From NCBI GenBank assembly GCA_046294735.1, contig JBKBKB010000005.1, positions 1-64,000 of the forward strand: a stretch of DNA of 64,000 nt, in the 5' to 3' direction. The notes under the pieces were generated by a model. It did not search any database. It was given only the letters and a program-made list of their open reading frames with translations, and had not been told where the DNA came from. Made by a program: the position numbers and the translations under genes. This DNA is from 34-65-8 sp046294735. GTDB taxonomy: Bacteria; Pseudomonadota; Alphaproteobacteria; Sphingomonadales; Sphingomonadaceae. The first letter of the stretch is position 1; each line of letters opens with the position of its first letter. Shown here piece after piece: positions 32,039-41,583 of this stretch.

Positions 32039-33856
32039 ATGCTGATGCAGACCCATGAAGCCCGCCTGTCCGCCCTGCGCGAGGAACTGAAGCGGCAGGG
32101 TCTGGATGGGTTCGTGATCCCGATCAGCGATGAGCACATGAGCGAGTACATCGGCGCCTATGCCCAGCGCCTGGCGTGGCTGACCGGGTTCGGTGGTTCG
32201 GCCGGCAGCGCGATTGTACTCAGCGATCGGGCTGCAATTTTCGTCGATGGGCGCTATACGATCCAGGTGCGCGAGCAGGTCGACGAGCGGCTGTTCGAGT
32301 ACCAGAGCGTACCCGCCACCTCTCATGCCAAGTGGCTTGCCGCCAATGCGCCTGAAGGGGCGAAAATCGGCTATGACGCCTGGCTGCATTCGCGCGGCTG
32401 GGTCGACTTGGTGGGTAAGGCGCTGGCAAAAAAGGGCGGTGAGCTGGTCGCCGTTGCCAGCAACCCAGTGGACGCGGTGTGGGCCGACCGGCCCGCCGCT
32501 TCTCCCGCCCCGGCGGTGATCCATGCCGAGGAGCACGCGGGCCGATCGAGCGCTGACAAGCGTGCCGAAGTGGCTGACTGGCTCAAGGCCGAAGGCCTGG
32601 ACGCGGCGGTGATCAGCGCGCTCGATTCGGTCGCCTGGCTGCTCAACATCCGCGGCACCGATGTCGAGCGGACCCCAGTGGCGCTGTCCTATGTCCTGGC
32701 CCATGCCGATGGCACGGCGGAGCTGTTCATCGCGCCCGAGAAAGTCACGCCCGAACTGGTCCAGCACCTTGGCAATGCCGTGACCGTGCGCCCGCGCGAC
32801 GGGTTCGAGGCCGCGCTGGCAGGGCTGGCGGGCAAGAGCGTGGCGGTCGACCCGGACTACGGCGTCGCTGCGATCTCCGCCGCGCTAGAGGCGGCGGGGG
32901 CCACGGTCGTCACCACCCGCGATCCCACGATTGTGCCGCGCGCGATCAAGAACCCGGTCGAGCAGGCCGGGCAGCGTGCGGCGCAGGCGCGCGACGGCGC
33001 GGCGATCGCGAAATTCCTCCACTGGTTGTCGGTTCAGGCGCCCAAGGGCGGCGAGACCGAATTGAGCGCCGTCGCCGCCCTGCGCGGTTTCCGCGAGGAA
33101 ACGGGGCTGCTCAAGGACCAGAGCTTCGACACCATTTCCGCCGCCGGTCCGCACGCGGCGATCCCGCATTACCGGGTCGACGAGGATTCCAGTCTGCCAA
33201 TAGCGCCGGGCAGCATTTTCCTGTGCGATTCGGGCGGTCAGTACCTCGACGGCACGACCGATATCACCCGCACGGTCTGGATCGGGACGGCCGATGGTAC
33301 GGCCGAACCTACGGCCGAGCACAAGGACCGCTTCACCCGCGTGCTCAAGGGGCACATCGCCATCGCCCGCGCGGTGTTCCCGCAGGGGACCAACGGCAGC
33401 CAGCTCGATGCCTTCGCGCGGCAATTTCTGTGGCAGGCCGGGGTCGACTATGCCCACGGCACCGGCCACGGGGTCGGCAGCTATCTCTCGGTCCACGAAG
33501 GGCCGCAGCGGATTGCCAAGGCGACCGGCGGGCAGGCCGGGACCACCCAGGAACTCCACGCAGGAATGATCCTGTCGAACGAGCCGGGTTACTACAAGGC
33601 GGGCGATTTCGGCATCCGGATCGAGAACCTGGTGCTGGTCGAACCGCGCGCAATCGAGGGCGCGGAAGGCGACTACCTCGGGTTCGAGAACCTGACCTGG
33701 GCGCCGATTGACGCCGCCCTGGTCGACCGCGCGCTGCTGACGCCGGAAGAGATCGAATGGTGGAACACCTACCATGCGCGCACCTTCGCGATCCTCGCGC
33801 CGCAGGTCGAGGGCGATGTGCTGGCATGGCTGGAACAGGCCTGCGCTCCGCTTTGA
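32039..33856 (+). CDS. Xaa-Pro aminopeptidase (M24B, aminopeptidase P type)
   Basis: The 605-aa, three-domain form (two creatinase-like N-terminal domains, then the pita-bread domain) matches the XPNPEP1 type. Metal ligands are visible: Asp in FLCDSGGQYLDGTTDITRT (two Asp), His in HGTGHGVGS, Glu in SNEPGYY and Glu in IRIENLV. It removes N-terminal residues before proline. Together with the divergent S9 peptidase it suggests peptide use. ATG 32039 follows AAGGA by 8 nt. Confidence 0.95.
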   Translation: MLMQTHEARLSALREELKRQGLDGFVIPISDEHMSEYIGAYAQRLAWLTGFGGSAGSAIVLSDRAAIFVDGRYTIQVREQVDERLFEYQSVPATSHAKWLAANAPEGAKIGYDAWLHSRGWVDLVGKALAKKGGELVAVASNPVDAVWADRPAASPAPAVIHAEEHAGRSSADKRAEVADWLKAEGLDAAVISALDSVAWLLNIRGTDVERTPVALSYVLAHADGTAELFIAPEKVTPELVQHLGNAVTVRPRDGFEAALAGLAGKSVAVDPDYGVAAISAALEAAGATVVTTRDPTIVPRAIKNPVEQAGQRAAQARDGAAIAKFLHWLSVQAPKGGETELSAVAALRGFREETGLLKDQSFDTISAAGPHAAIPHYRVDEDSSLPIAPGSIFLCDSGGQYLDGTTDITRTVWIGTADGTAEPTAEHKDRFTRVLKGHIAIARAVFPQGTNGSQLDAFARQFLWQAGVDYAHGTGHGVGSYLSVHEGPQRIAKATGGQAGTTQELHAGMILSNEPGYYKAGDFGIRIENLVLVEPRAIEGAEGDYLGFENLTWAPIDAALVDRALLTPEEIEWWNTYHARTFAILAPQVEGDVLAWLEQACAPL

Positions 33857-33867
33857 GCAGGCCATCG

Positions 33868-33890
33868 CCCCGCTCTACGCGGGGTTGTGA
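33868..33890 (+). terminator. Terminator after the aminopeptidase gene
   Basis: The hairpin CCCCGC-TCTAC-GCGGGG begins 12 nt after the stop and is followed by TTGTGA. It has a short GC-rich stem and a weak T-tract, and is plausibly rho-independent. Confidence 0.65.
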
Positions 33891-33950
33891 CGGGCGCTTT
33901 GTTCGCTTAATGTTCCTTACGTCGCGAGTCGCGGCAAGGAGGAGGACGCC

Positions 33951-34346
33951 ATGATCGGTTACGTCACGCTGGGAACCAACGACCTGCAGAAGAACGCCCC
34001 GTTCTACGATGCCATCGCCCAGGAGATGGGCGTGGGGCGGATGATGGATTTCGATACCTTCATTGCCTGGGGGCAATGGGGCGGCGGCTGCGGGATTGCC
34101 CTGACCAAGCCGTTCGACGGGCAGCCCGCCACGGTTGGCAACGGGGTGATGGTGGCAATCGAGGCGAAGGATCCCGCCCAGGTGCAGCGGCTTTACGATA
34201 TCGCCCTGGCCCACGGCGGCACCTGCGAAGGCGCACCCGGTCCGCGCGGCGAGGCGGACCCGCAGGGCAATGTGTTCTATGCTGGCTATTTCCGCGATCC
34301 TGACGGGAACAAATTGAACGCGTTCTGCATGGAACCGGTGGGGTAG
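33951..34346 (+). CDS. VOC (glyoxalase/dioxygenase fold) family protein
   Basis: This 131-aa protein has the single-module VOC fold. It opens with IGYVTLGTNDLQKNAPFYD and ends with YFRDPDGNKLNAFC, the usual metal-side strand. It resembles small lactoylglutathione-lyase-like proteins, but the exact reaction is unknown. A strong AAGGAGGAG lies just before the ATG. Confidence 0.88.
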   Translation: MIGYVTLGTNDLQKNAPFYDAIAQEMGVGRMMDFDTFIAWGQWGGGCGIALTKPFDGQPATVGNGVMVAIEAKDPAQVQRLYDIALAHGGTCEGAPGPRGEADPQGNVFYAGYFRDPDGNKLNAFCMEPVG

Positions 34347-34532
34347 CTTGCGCAGGCGTGAACGCAGACAGCGCGTTGTTACAATTGGCGACAAAATGGC
34401 CGGGATGCGGCATAGTCCTGCGACAGGGCAGGCCTAGAGAAACAGGCAAGGGTTGTGGCGGCGCCAATCGTCCTCCCCCTTCCTTGAACGGCGCCGCTGC
34501 AACCTGCTGCCCTTATCCAATGGAGACTCACC

Positions 34533-35243
34533 ATGCGCAAGCTCACTCTTACCGCCGCCGCAGTCGCTCTCATTGCGTCCACCGGTGCCACCGCCCAGCC
34601 CGAGCGTGGCGGCGACCTGACCCTGGCCGCCTTTACCGAGCGGACCGGCAAGATGTTCGACCGGATGGACGTTAACAACGACGGCGTGATCGACGCCGCC
34701 GACCGCGCCGCCCGGCAGGATGCACGCTTTGCCAAGCTCGACAGCGATGGCAACGGTGAAGTCAGCAAGGCCGAAATGCAGGCCGCCCAGCAAGCCCGCA
34801 AGGCCAAGATGGCCGAGCGGCAGGCCGCGCGCGAAACCAGGGCGGGGCAGATGCTCGACCGGCGTTTCACCATGCTCGATGCCGACGGCTCAGGCGGCAT
34901 CTCCGCCGCCGAGATGGCCGCCGCGCGCGAGCAGCGCGGTGAAATGCGCGGACAGCGCAAGGCGGCCGGCGGTGAAGCCCGCAAAGCCCGTCAGGGCCAG
35001 CGGGGCGAACGCGGCGCAATGCGCGGCCAGCGCGGCAGCAAGGACGGTGTGCAGATGATGCGCGGGCTGATCCGTCAGGCCGATGCCAACGGTGACGGTG
35101 CGATTACCCGCGCCGAATTCGATGCGGCAATCGCTGCCCGCTTTGCTCGGATGGATACGGACGGTAACGGCACCGTAACCGCTGAAGAGCACCGCGCTGC
35201 CCGCTCCGCGATGAAGGAAGCACGTCGCGGGGCTGGGCAATAA
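34533..35243 (+). CDS. Exported EF-hand protein (five EF-hand loops)
   Basis: After a signal peptide (TGATA-QPE) the 236-aa protein contains five canonical 12-residue EF loops: DVNNDGVIDAAD, DSDGNGEVSKAE, DADGSGGISAAE, DANGDGAITRAE and DTDGNGTVTAEE. Between the third and fourth is a Gly/Arg/Gln-rich linker. It would bind calcium in the periplasm. GGAG lies 7 nt before the ATG. It precedes a two-component system by 42 nt. Confidence 0.93.
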   Translation: MRKLTLTAAAVALIASTGATAQPERGGDLTLAAFTERTGKMFDRMDVNNDGVIDAADRAARQDARFAKLDSDGNGEVSKAEMQAAQQARKAKMAERQAARETRAGQMLDRRFTMLDADGSGGISAAEMAAAREQRGEMRGQRKAAGGEARKARQGQRGERGAMRGQRGSKDGVQMMRGLIRQADANGDGAITRAEFDAAIAARFARMDTDGNGTVTAEEHRAARSAMKEARRGAGQ

Positions 35244-35285
35244 GCCCGGCTTGCTGCGGCACGGGTGTGGGCGCTAGGATCAGCT

Positions 35286-36020
35286 ATGACCGAGCCCGTC
35301 CCTGTCACCCTGTTGCTGGTCGATGATGAAGCGACCCTGCGTGAACCCCTGGCGGAGTATCTCTCCCGCCAGGGGTTCGTCGTATGCGAGGCCGAAAGCG
35401 CGGCCACGGCACGCAGCCGCCTGCTCGACCTGCGGCCCGATCTGGTCCTGCTCGACGTGATGATGCCGGGCGAGGACGGCCTGTCGCTGTGCCGCCACCT
35501 GGTCGAGACCCGCGATATTCCCGTGATCCTGCTCACCGCCCGGGGCGAGGCGACCGACCGGATCGTCGGGCTGGAAATCGGAGCGGATGACTATGTCACC
35601 AAGCCGTTCGAGCCGCGCGAACTGGTCGCCCGGATCCGCTCGGTCCTGCGCCGGGCCAGCCGCGCCGCGCCGTCACCCGATGTCGATGCGCATTACCTGT
35701 TCGACGGCTGGCGGCTCGATCCGCTGCGCCGCCGCCTGACCGACCCAGTCGGCACGCTGGTGCCGCTGACCACTGCCGAGTTCCGCCTGCTACAGACCCT
35801 GCTTGACCATCCGCGCCAGGTGCTGGACCGTGACCGCCTGCTCGACATGGTCCAGGGGCGCGAGGCGCACCTGTTCGACCGCGCGGTCGACAACCAGGTC
35901 AGCCGCCTGCGCCGCAAGATCGAGGCCGACAGCCGCAACCCGGTGCTGATCCAGACCGTGCGGGCGGGCGGTTACAGCCTCGCCTCCGATGTCCGCCGCG
36001 TCATGCCGGACAGCGCCTGA
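35286..36020 (+). CDS. OmpR/PhoB-family response regulator
   Basis: The 244-aa regulator has a receiver domain with acidic pair Asp13/Asp14, phospho-acceptor Asp57 (LVLLDVMMPGED) and Lys106 in YVTKPFEP. A winged-helix C-terminal domain follows (TTAEFRLLQTLL, DRLLDMV, DNQVSRLRRKI, TVRAGGYSL). ATG 35286 is chosen. The kinase gene follows after 14 nt. Targets are unknown, but the adjacent EF-hand gene is an obvious candidate. Confidence 0.95.
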   Translation: MTEPVPVTLLLVDDEATLREPLAEYLSRQGFVVCEAESAATARSRLLDLRPDLVLLDVMMPGEDGLSLCRHLVETRDIPVILLTARGEATDRIVGLEIGADDYVTKPFEPRELVARIRSVLRRASRAAPSPDVDAHYLFDGWRLDPLRRRLTDPVGTLVPLTTAEFRLLQTLLDHPRQVLDRDRLLDMVQGREAHLFDRAVDNQVSRLRRKIEADSRNPVLIQTVRAGGYSLASDVRRVMPDSA

Positions 36021-36034
36021 CCCATGGCCCGCAG

Positions 36035-37447
36035 ATGCGCCTGATACCCGGAAGCCTGCACGGGCAAGTGCTGCTGGCCGTCATGCTCGCGCTGCTGGTG
36101 GCGCAGGGCGTCTCGGCAGCGCTGCTGCTGCGCGCAGCGGAGAACCGGCGCGACGCCGCCATGCTCAATGCTGCCGCGCTGCAACTGGTGCGCCAGGAAG
36201 CGCCTCGCCCCGAACGCCCCGAGCGCGAGCCGCGCCGCCTGCGGATGGGGGACGAGCGCGGCCCGCTGTCGGCCGAACGGATGCGACCCTTGCGGTTGCA
36301 GTGGGCTGATGCCCCGTCCCGGCTGGCGGGCGACCGCGCAGACCCGCAGCGCGCCGCCGCCCTTCAGCGGCTGCTGGCAGAACAGGGTGTGGGCGTGAGC
36401 GAGATCCGGGTGGTCGAGCGGCGGGTGGCGGCCGATCCCTATATCGCCGGGCGGCCGCGGCTGGCTGAACGTGTGCAGCAGGCCGGTATCGGTGACCGCC
36501 CGATGCTGGTTGCCGCAGTCCTGCGCGACGGAGCCAGCCAGTGGGCCATCGCGCGTGTGCCCAGGCCGGAAACGGAGCGCACCGTCCAGCGAACCATCCT
36601 GGTGCAGACGCTGGTCCTGTTTGTGGTGCTGTCACTGGCGTTGTGGCTGCTGCTGCGCCGAATCACCCGGCCGCTGGCCGATCTGACCGCGCGGACCGAC
36701 GCCTTCGCTGCCACCCGGCAGGCCGGCGACCCACTGGCCGAGCGCGGGCCGGATGACGTGCGCCGCCTGATCGCCGCGCACAACGCAATGGAGGCGCGCC
36801 TTGCCGCGCTGCTCGATGAAAAGGATGTGATGCTCGGCGCGATCGGGCACGATCTCAAGACGCCGCTTGCCGCCCTGCGGGTGCGGATCGAGAGCGTCGA
36901 TGACGATGCCCAGCGCAGCCGCATGGCCGGCACGATCGAGGACATAACCCGCACGCTCGACGACATCCTGATGCTCGCGCGCGTCGGCCGCCCGACCGGC
37001 GCGCGCGATGCGACCGACCTCGCCGCGCTCAGCGCCATCGTGGTGAGCGAGTTCGAGGACCTGGGCGAGCCGGTTACTCTGGTCGAAGGTGCCCGGATCG
37101 TCGCCCCGGCACATGACAACTGGCTGCGCCGCGCGCTGCGCAACCTGGTGGCCAACGCGGTCCGTTATGGCGGCGCGGCGCGGGTCAGCGTGCTGGCTGA
37201 GGGCGGCCATGCCGTGCTGCGCGTAGACGACGATGGCCCCGGCATTCCCGATGCGCGCATCCCCGCCATGCTGGAACCGTTCGCGCGCGGGGAGGCGAGC
37301 CGCAACCGCCAGACCGGCGGCACCGGCCTCGGCCTGGCCATCGCCCGCGCCATTGCGGAACAGCATGGCGGAAAACTCGCCCTGTCGAACCGCCCGGAAG
37401 GCGGGCTCAGGGCGGAAATCAGGCTGCCGCTCGGATTAGCGCATTAG
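36035..37447 (+). CDS. Sensor histidine kinase
   Basis: The 470-aa kinase has two membrane segments (about residues 10-33 and 190-207) enclosing a Pro/Arg-rich periplasmic domain. A HAMP-like region follows, then an H-box with His272 (GHDLKTPL), an N-box (NLVANAVRYG), a G1 box (DDDGPGIPD) and G2 (GGTGLGLAIAR). It forms a pair with the preceding regulator. The stop overlaps the convergent HerA-like gene by 12 bp. The signal sensed is unknown. Confidence 0.94.
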   Translation: MRLIPGSLHGQVLLAVMLALLVAQGVSAALLLRAAENRRDAAMLNAAALQLVRQEAPRPERPEREPRRLRMGDERGPLSAERMRPLRLQWADAPSRLAGDRADPQRAAALQRLLAEQGVGVSEIRVVERRVAADPYIAGRPRLAERVQQAGIGDRPMLVAAVLRDGASQWAIARVPRPETERTVQRTILVQTLVLFVVLSLALWLLLRRITRPLADLTARTDAFAATRQAGDPLAERGPDDVRRLIAAHNAMEARLAALLDEKDVMLGAIGHDLKTPLAALRVRIESVDDDAQRSRMAGTIEDITRTLDDILMLARVGRPTGARDATDLAALSAIVVSEFEDLGEPVTLVEGARIVAPAHDNWLRRALRNLVANAVRYGGAARVSVLAEGGHAVLRVDDDGPGIPDARIPAMLEPFARGEASRNRQTGGTGLGLAIARAIAEQHGGKLALSNRPEGGLRAEIRLPLGLAH

Positions 37448-39010
37448 CCCGCCAATCAGGTTGCGCACGAACCTGCCTGCGATGCCGCCGCCGAATTCGG
37501 TGGCGATCGTCCCGGCTGCCGCTGTTGCCGCATTGCGGGTGGCGCTGGAGCGGCTCTTCTTGCCCGAAATCTTGGCGGCAAGGATTGTCGCCGCGCTGCT
37601 GGCGGCGGCCCCGGCAGCGGCCTTGCCCGCTTTCTCCCACACACTGGTGGTCTTGCGGGCGCGCCCACGCACCATTTCTTCACCCTGTTCCTCCACCTCC
37701 TGGGCGGTGGCGGCGGCATCGGCGGCCTTGGCGATCAGCACCTCGGCAGCGCTCTCACGGTTGATCGCGGTGTCGTATTTGCCGTCCAATGGGCTGACCG
37801 ACTGGATGATCGCCCGTTCCTTGGGTGTGACCGGGCCAAGGCGGCTGCGCGGAGGGCGGATCAGGGTGCGCTGAACAATGGTGGGAGCACCATCGGCATC
37901 AAGCGTGGAAACCAGCGCCTCGCCCACTTTCAGCTCGGTAATCGCTTCGGCCACCTTCAGATCGGGGTTGATGCGGAAGGTCTCCGCCGCCGCCTTGATC
38001 GCGCGCTGGTCACGCGGGGTGAAGGCGCGCAGGGCGTGCTGGACCCGGTTGCCGAGCTGCCCGGCGACTTCTTCCGGGATGTCGATCGGGTTCTGGGTGA
38101 CGAAATAGACGCCGACACCCTTGGAGCGGATCAGCCGCACGACCTGTTCGATCTTGTCCTGCAGCGCCTTGGGGGCATCGTCGAACAGCAGGTGCGCCTC
38201 GTCAAAGAAGAACACCAGCTTTGGCTTTTCCGGGTCGCCGACTTCGGGCAGGCTCTCGAACAGTTCGGCCAGCAGCCACAGCAGGAAAGTGGCATAGAGC
38301 TTGGGGCTGCGCATCAACTGGTCGGCGGCGAGCACGTTGATGTAGCCGCGCCCCTGTTCGTCCACTTTCAGGAAATCGTCGATCTCCAGCGCCGGTTCAC
38401 CGAAGAAGCGGTCCGCCCCCTGCGCCTCGAAGCTCAGGAGCTGGCGCTGGATTGCGCCCACGGTCGGTTTGGCGACATTGCCGTACTTGCCGGACAAGGC
38501 GCCGGCATTCTCCTGCGCCCAGGCCAGCACCGCCTGCAGGTCGGCAAAGTCGAGCAACAGCAGGCCATTGTCGTCGGCATGGCGGAATACGATCTGCAGC
38601 ACGCCTTCCTGCGTCTCGTTGAGGCCAAGCAGGCGGGCGAGCAGCAGCGGCCCCATCTCGGACACTGTGGTGCGGATGGGGTGGCCCTGTTCACCGTAAA
38701 GATCCCAGAAGATCACCGGGTTGTCGGAATAGCCGTAGTCTTCAATCCCCAAGTCACTGGCCCGCTTCTCCAGGCTGGCGGCGTGCTTGAATTGGGGCGA
38801 TCCGGGCATGGCCACGCCGGACAGATCGCCCTTCACGTCGGCCATGAACACCGGCACGCCTTCAGCCGAGAAGCATTCGGCCATTCCCTGCAGCGTCACC
38901 GTCTTGCCGGTGCCGGTCGCGCCCGCCACCAGCCCGTGCCGGTTAGCCCGGCGAAGGTCGAGATATTGCTTTTCGCCATTGGCGGCGAGGCCGAGATAGA
39001 TCTGTCCCAC
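37436..39010 (-). CDS. HerA-like ATPase (DUF853 family)
   Basis: The protein has Walker A in LVAGATGTGKT, preceded by QYLDLRRANRHG. Walker B is in KLVFFFDEAHLLFDDAP, with the VYFVTQNPIDIPEEV segment typical of DUF853. The C-terminal 100 residues are Ala-rich and basic. These proteins resemble HerA/FtsK-type hexameric translocases, but the role is unproven. The start is uncertain: GTG 39010 gives the usual family N-terminus, while ATG 39049 would add 13 residues. Confidence 0.88.
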   Translation of the reverse strand: MGQIYLGLAANGEKQYLDLRRANRHGLVAGATGTGKTVTLQGMAECFSAEGVPVFMADVKGDLSGVAMPGSPQFKHAASLEKRASDLGIEDYGYSDNPVIFWDLYGEQGHPIRTTVSEMGPLLLARLLGLNETQEGVLQIVFRHADDNGLLLLDFADLQAVLAWAQENAGALSGKYGNVAKPTVGAIQRQLLSFEAQGADRFFGEPALEIDDFLKVDEQGRGYINVLAADQLMRSPKLYATFLLWLLAELFESLPEVGDPEKPKLVFFFDEAHLLFDDAPKALQDKIEQVVRLIRSKGVGVYFVTQNPIDIPEEVAGQLGNRVQHALRAFTPRDQRAIKAAAETFRINPDLKVAEAITELKVGEALVSTLDADGAPTIVQRTLIRPPRSRLGPVTPKERAIIQSVSPLDGKYDTAINRESAAEVLIAKAADAAATAQEVEEQGEEMVRGRARKTTSVWEKAGKAAAGAAASSAATILAAKISGKKSRSSATRNAATAAAGTIATEFGGGIAGRFVRNLIGGLMR

Positions 39011-39112
39011 GAGTGCTGCGCGTCCCTTTATGCAAACCCTGCATGGCACATGGCCAGCAGCGGCCTACCGGTCAACACTCGACTTGAGGCGCAAAGCGGT
39101 TAAGGCAGCGCC

Positions 39113-40924
39113 ATGGCTGGCCGCACGCCCTTTGTCCTGCTTGACGACGCCCGCAGCACCGGCTCGGCGGACGCGCATTTCTATGAAAACCCGCGCGAAG
39201 TGTTCGTCGCGCGGCTACCCGGCGAAGTGGCCGCCGTTCTGGCGGCGGCGGACGCGGCGCAGCAGACGCATGGCGGCACGCTGGCGGGCTATATCGCTTA
39301 CGAGGCTGGCCTGGCTCTCGAACCCAGGCTGGCCCCGCTGGCCGATGAACGCACGGGCGGGGCGGGACCGCTGGTCTGGCTCGGCCTGTTTGGCGAAGAA
39401 GAGGTGATCCCGGCAGCCGAGGTGGCCGACTGGCTGGCGGCGCGCGCGCCAGGTGAGGCCGTGATTGGCCCGCTCGAGCCGCAGCTGTCCTTCGGCACCT
39501 ACCGCGCGGCCTTTGGCCGGATGCAGGAAGCGATCCGGGCGGGCGATATCTACCAGGTCAACCTCACCTTCCCGCTCACCGGATCCTATCGCGGTGACGA
39601 ACTGGCGCTCTACCGTGCGCTGCGCCCGGCGGCGCAGGCGGGCTATGGCGGGGTAGTGTTTGACGGCAGCGACTGGTTGCTCAGCCTTTCGCCCGAACTG
39701 TTCGTCGCCCGCCATGGCCGCGCGGTGAAGGCCAAGCCGATGAAGGGCACCCGGCCACGCAGCGCCGACGCGGCGCAGGATGCGGCGCTGGCCGCCGAGC
39801 TGGGGGCTTCGGTCAAGGACCGGGCCGAAAACCTGATGATTGTTGACCTGCTGCGCAACGATCTCTCCCGCGTTGCCGAGCCAGGCAGCGTCAAGGTTGA
39901 CGCGCCCTTCGCGGTCGAAAGCTATCCCACGGTGCACCAGATGGTCTCGACCGTGCGCGCTACCCTGGCGCATGGGACTGGCACGCTCGACCTGGTGCGG
40001 GCGATCTTCCCGTGCGGATCGATCACCGGCGCGCCCAAGATCCGGGCGATGGAACTGATCGCCGAGGTCGAGCGCGATGCGCGCGGGCCATACTGCGGGG
40101 CGATCGGGCGGATCGGTGCCGGCGGCGATGCCGCGTTCAATGTGGCCATCCGCACCCTGCGCCTGTCGCCGGTCGAGAACGGCCACGGCCGTGCGGTGTT
40201 GGGGGTCGGTTCGGCAGTGGTGGCCGACAGCGAGGCTGAGGCGGAATGGCGCGAATGCCTGGTCAAGGGCGGGTTCGCCCGCGCTTCTTCGCCCGAATCC
40301 CGCGCCCCGGCGTTCGATCTGATCGAGACCATGCGGTTCGATCCCGATAATGGCATCGCGCTGCTTGAACTGCACCTCGAACGGATCAGGTCCAGTGCGG
40401 CGGCGCTCGGCTTTGCGTTTGACCGCCATGCCGTACGCAACCAGATTCAGGCGCTGTGCTTCGCACTGGAGGCGCCCGCGCGGGTGCGCCTGTTGGCGGG
40501 GCGTAGCGGGGCGATTGCGCTGGAGGCCGGAGCCATTCCTGCGCCGCTGCCTGACCCCGCGCTGTGCATTGCCCTGCCGCTGCCGGTCGATCCGGGCGAC
40601 TGGCGGCTGCGCCACAAGACCAGTGACCGCGGGTTCTACGCCGATGCGCTGGGCGCGGCGCACGCGGCCGGCGCGGCCGAGGCGCTGCTGGTCCACCCGT
40701 GCGGGCAAGTGTCCGAGGGCAGCTTCACCAATATATTCGTTGAGCGGGACGGCACACTGCTGACCCCGCCTGCCGCGCTTGGCCTGCTGCCGGGCGTGCT
40801 GCGGCGTTCGCTGATCGACAGCGGTGCCGCAAGCGAGGCAGTGCTGACGCTGGCGGACCTCGAACACGGGTTCCTGATCGGCAACGCCTTGCGCGGGCTG
40901 ATCCCGGCAAGGCTGCTGACATGA
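39113..40924 (+). CDS. pabB: Fused aminodeoxychorismate synthase I / aminodeoxychorismate lyase (PabB-PabC)
   Basis: Residues 1-390 or so are chorismate-binding PabB: KAKPMKGTRPRS, ENLMIVDLLRNDLSRV, PSGSITGAPK-like CGSITGAPKIRAME, and YCGAIG. Residues from about 405 are PabC, a PLP-type aminotransferase class IV domain with HKTSDR (PLP-binding Lys region) and QVSEGSFTNIFVE. The fused enzyme makes p-aminobenzoate for folate and needs a PabA glutaminase partner, absent here. The stop overlaps the next gene (ATGA). Confidence 0.94.
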   Translation: MAGRTPFVLLDDARSTGSADAHFYENPREVFVARLPGEVAAVLAAADAAQQTHGGTLAGYIAYEAGLALEPRLAPLADERTGGAGPLVWLGLFGEEEVIPAAEVADWLAARAPGEAVIGPLEPQLSFGTYRAAFGRMQEAIRAGDIYQVNLTFPLTGSYRGDELALYRALRPAAQAGYGGVVFDGSDWLLSLSPELFVARHGRAVKAKPMKGTRPRSADAAQDAALAAELGASVKDRAENLMIVDLLRNDLSRVAEPGSVKVDAPFAVESYPTVHQMVSTVRATLAHGTGTLDLVRAIFPCGSITGAPKIRAMELIAEVERDARGPYCGAIGRIGAGGDAAFNVAIRTLRLSPVENGHGRAVLGVGSAVVADSEAEAEWRECLVKGGFARASSPESRAPAFDLIETMRFDPDNGIALLELHLERIRSSAAALGFAFDRHAVRNQIQALCFALEAPARVRLLAGRSGAIALEAGAIPAPLPDPALCIALPLPVDPGDWRLRHKTSDRGFYADALGAAHAAGAAEALLVHPCGQVSEGSFTNIFVERDGTLLTPPAALGLLPGVLRRSLIDSGAASEAVLTLADLEHGFLIGNALRGLIPARLLT

Positions 40925-41583
40925 TCGACATTCTCTATGAAGACGGCGAAGCGCTGGTGATCGACAAGCCGGGCGGCCTGCCGGTGGAACAGCCGCGCAA
41001 GGGCGGCCGGTCGCTGGAGGACCACCTCGATGCGTTGCGGCTGGGGTTCCAGCGTGCACCCATGCCGGTCCACCGGCTCGACACCGACACCTCCGGCTGC
41101 CTGCTGCTTGCCCGCAACCCCAAGGCGCTGGCACGGTTTTCGCGCGCGTTCGAAGACCGGCAGGTGGAAAAGCGCTATCTCGGGGTGCTGGCGGGGGAGC
41201 TGGCGGAGGAATCAGGCACGATCGAACTGGCCCTGTCGAAGATCAGCAGCGCGGAAAAGGGCTGGCGGATGATCCCGGCAAGGAAGGGCAAGCCTTCGGT
41301 CACCCACTGGCGGCGGCTGGCCAGCGTGGGCGGGGTCACCCTGGTCGAATTCCGGCCTGAAACCGGTCGCACCCACCAGATCCGGGTCCATGCCGCCTCG
41401 GGCCTGGGTGCGCCGCTGCTGGGCGATCCGGTTTACGGCCCGGTCCACGGCGTCGGCAAGGGCGCATCGCGCACCATGCTCCATGCCGCCGGGATCGTGG
41501 TCCCGCGCGCGGGCAAGACGGCGATCGCGGCCACCGCGCCGCTGCCGGCCGATTTCGCCGCGCTCGGGTTCAGCGATGGATGA
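40921..41583 (+). CDS. RluA-family pseudouridine synthase
   Basis: This 220-aa enzyme has the catalytic Asp in HRLDTDTSGCLLLA and the downstream R-T-H-Q-I-R-V-H motif (GRTHQIRVHAA), preceded by YLGVLAGEL. No S4 domain is present, so it resembles the short RluA/TruC-type enzymes that modify rRNA or tRNA; the target cannot be told. It overlaps pabBC by 4 bp and arfB by 8 bp. Confidence 0.93.
   Translation: MIDILYEDGEALVIDKPGGLPVEQPRKGGRSLEDHLDALRLGFQRAPMPVHRLDTDTSGCLLLARNPKALARFSRAFEDRQVEKRYLGVLAGELAEESGTIELALSKISSAEKGWRMIPARKGKPSVTHWRRLASVGGVTLVEFRPETGRTHQIRVHAASGLGAPLLGDPVYGPVHGVGKGASRTMLHAAGIVVPRAGKTAIAATAPLPADFAALGFSDG

Noticed and set aside
39215..41134. A 639-codon frame antisense to pabBC
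   Set aside because: It spans two genes on the other strand and reads as Arg/Gln-rich shadow sequence.
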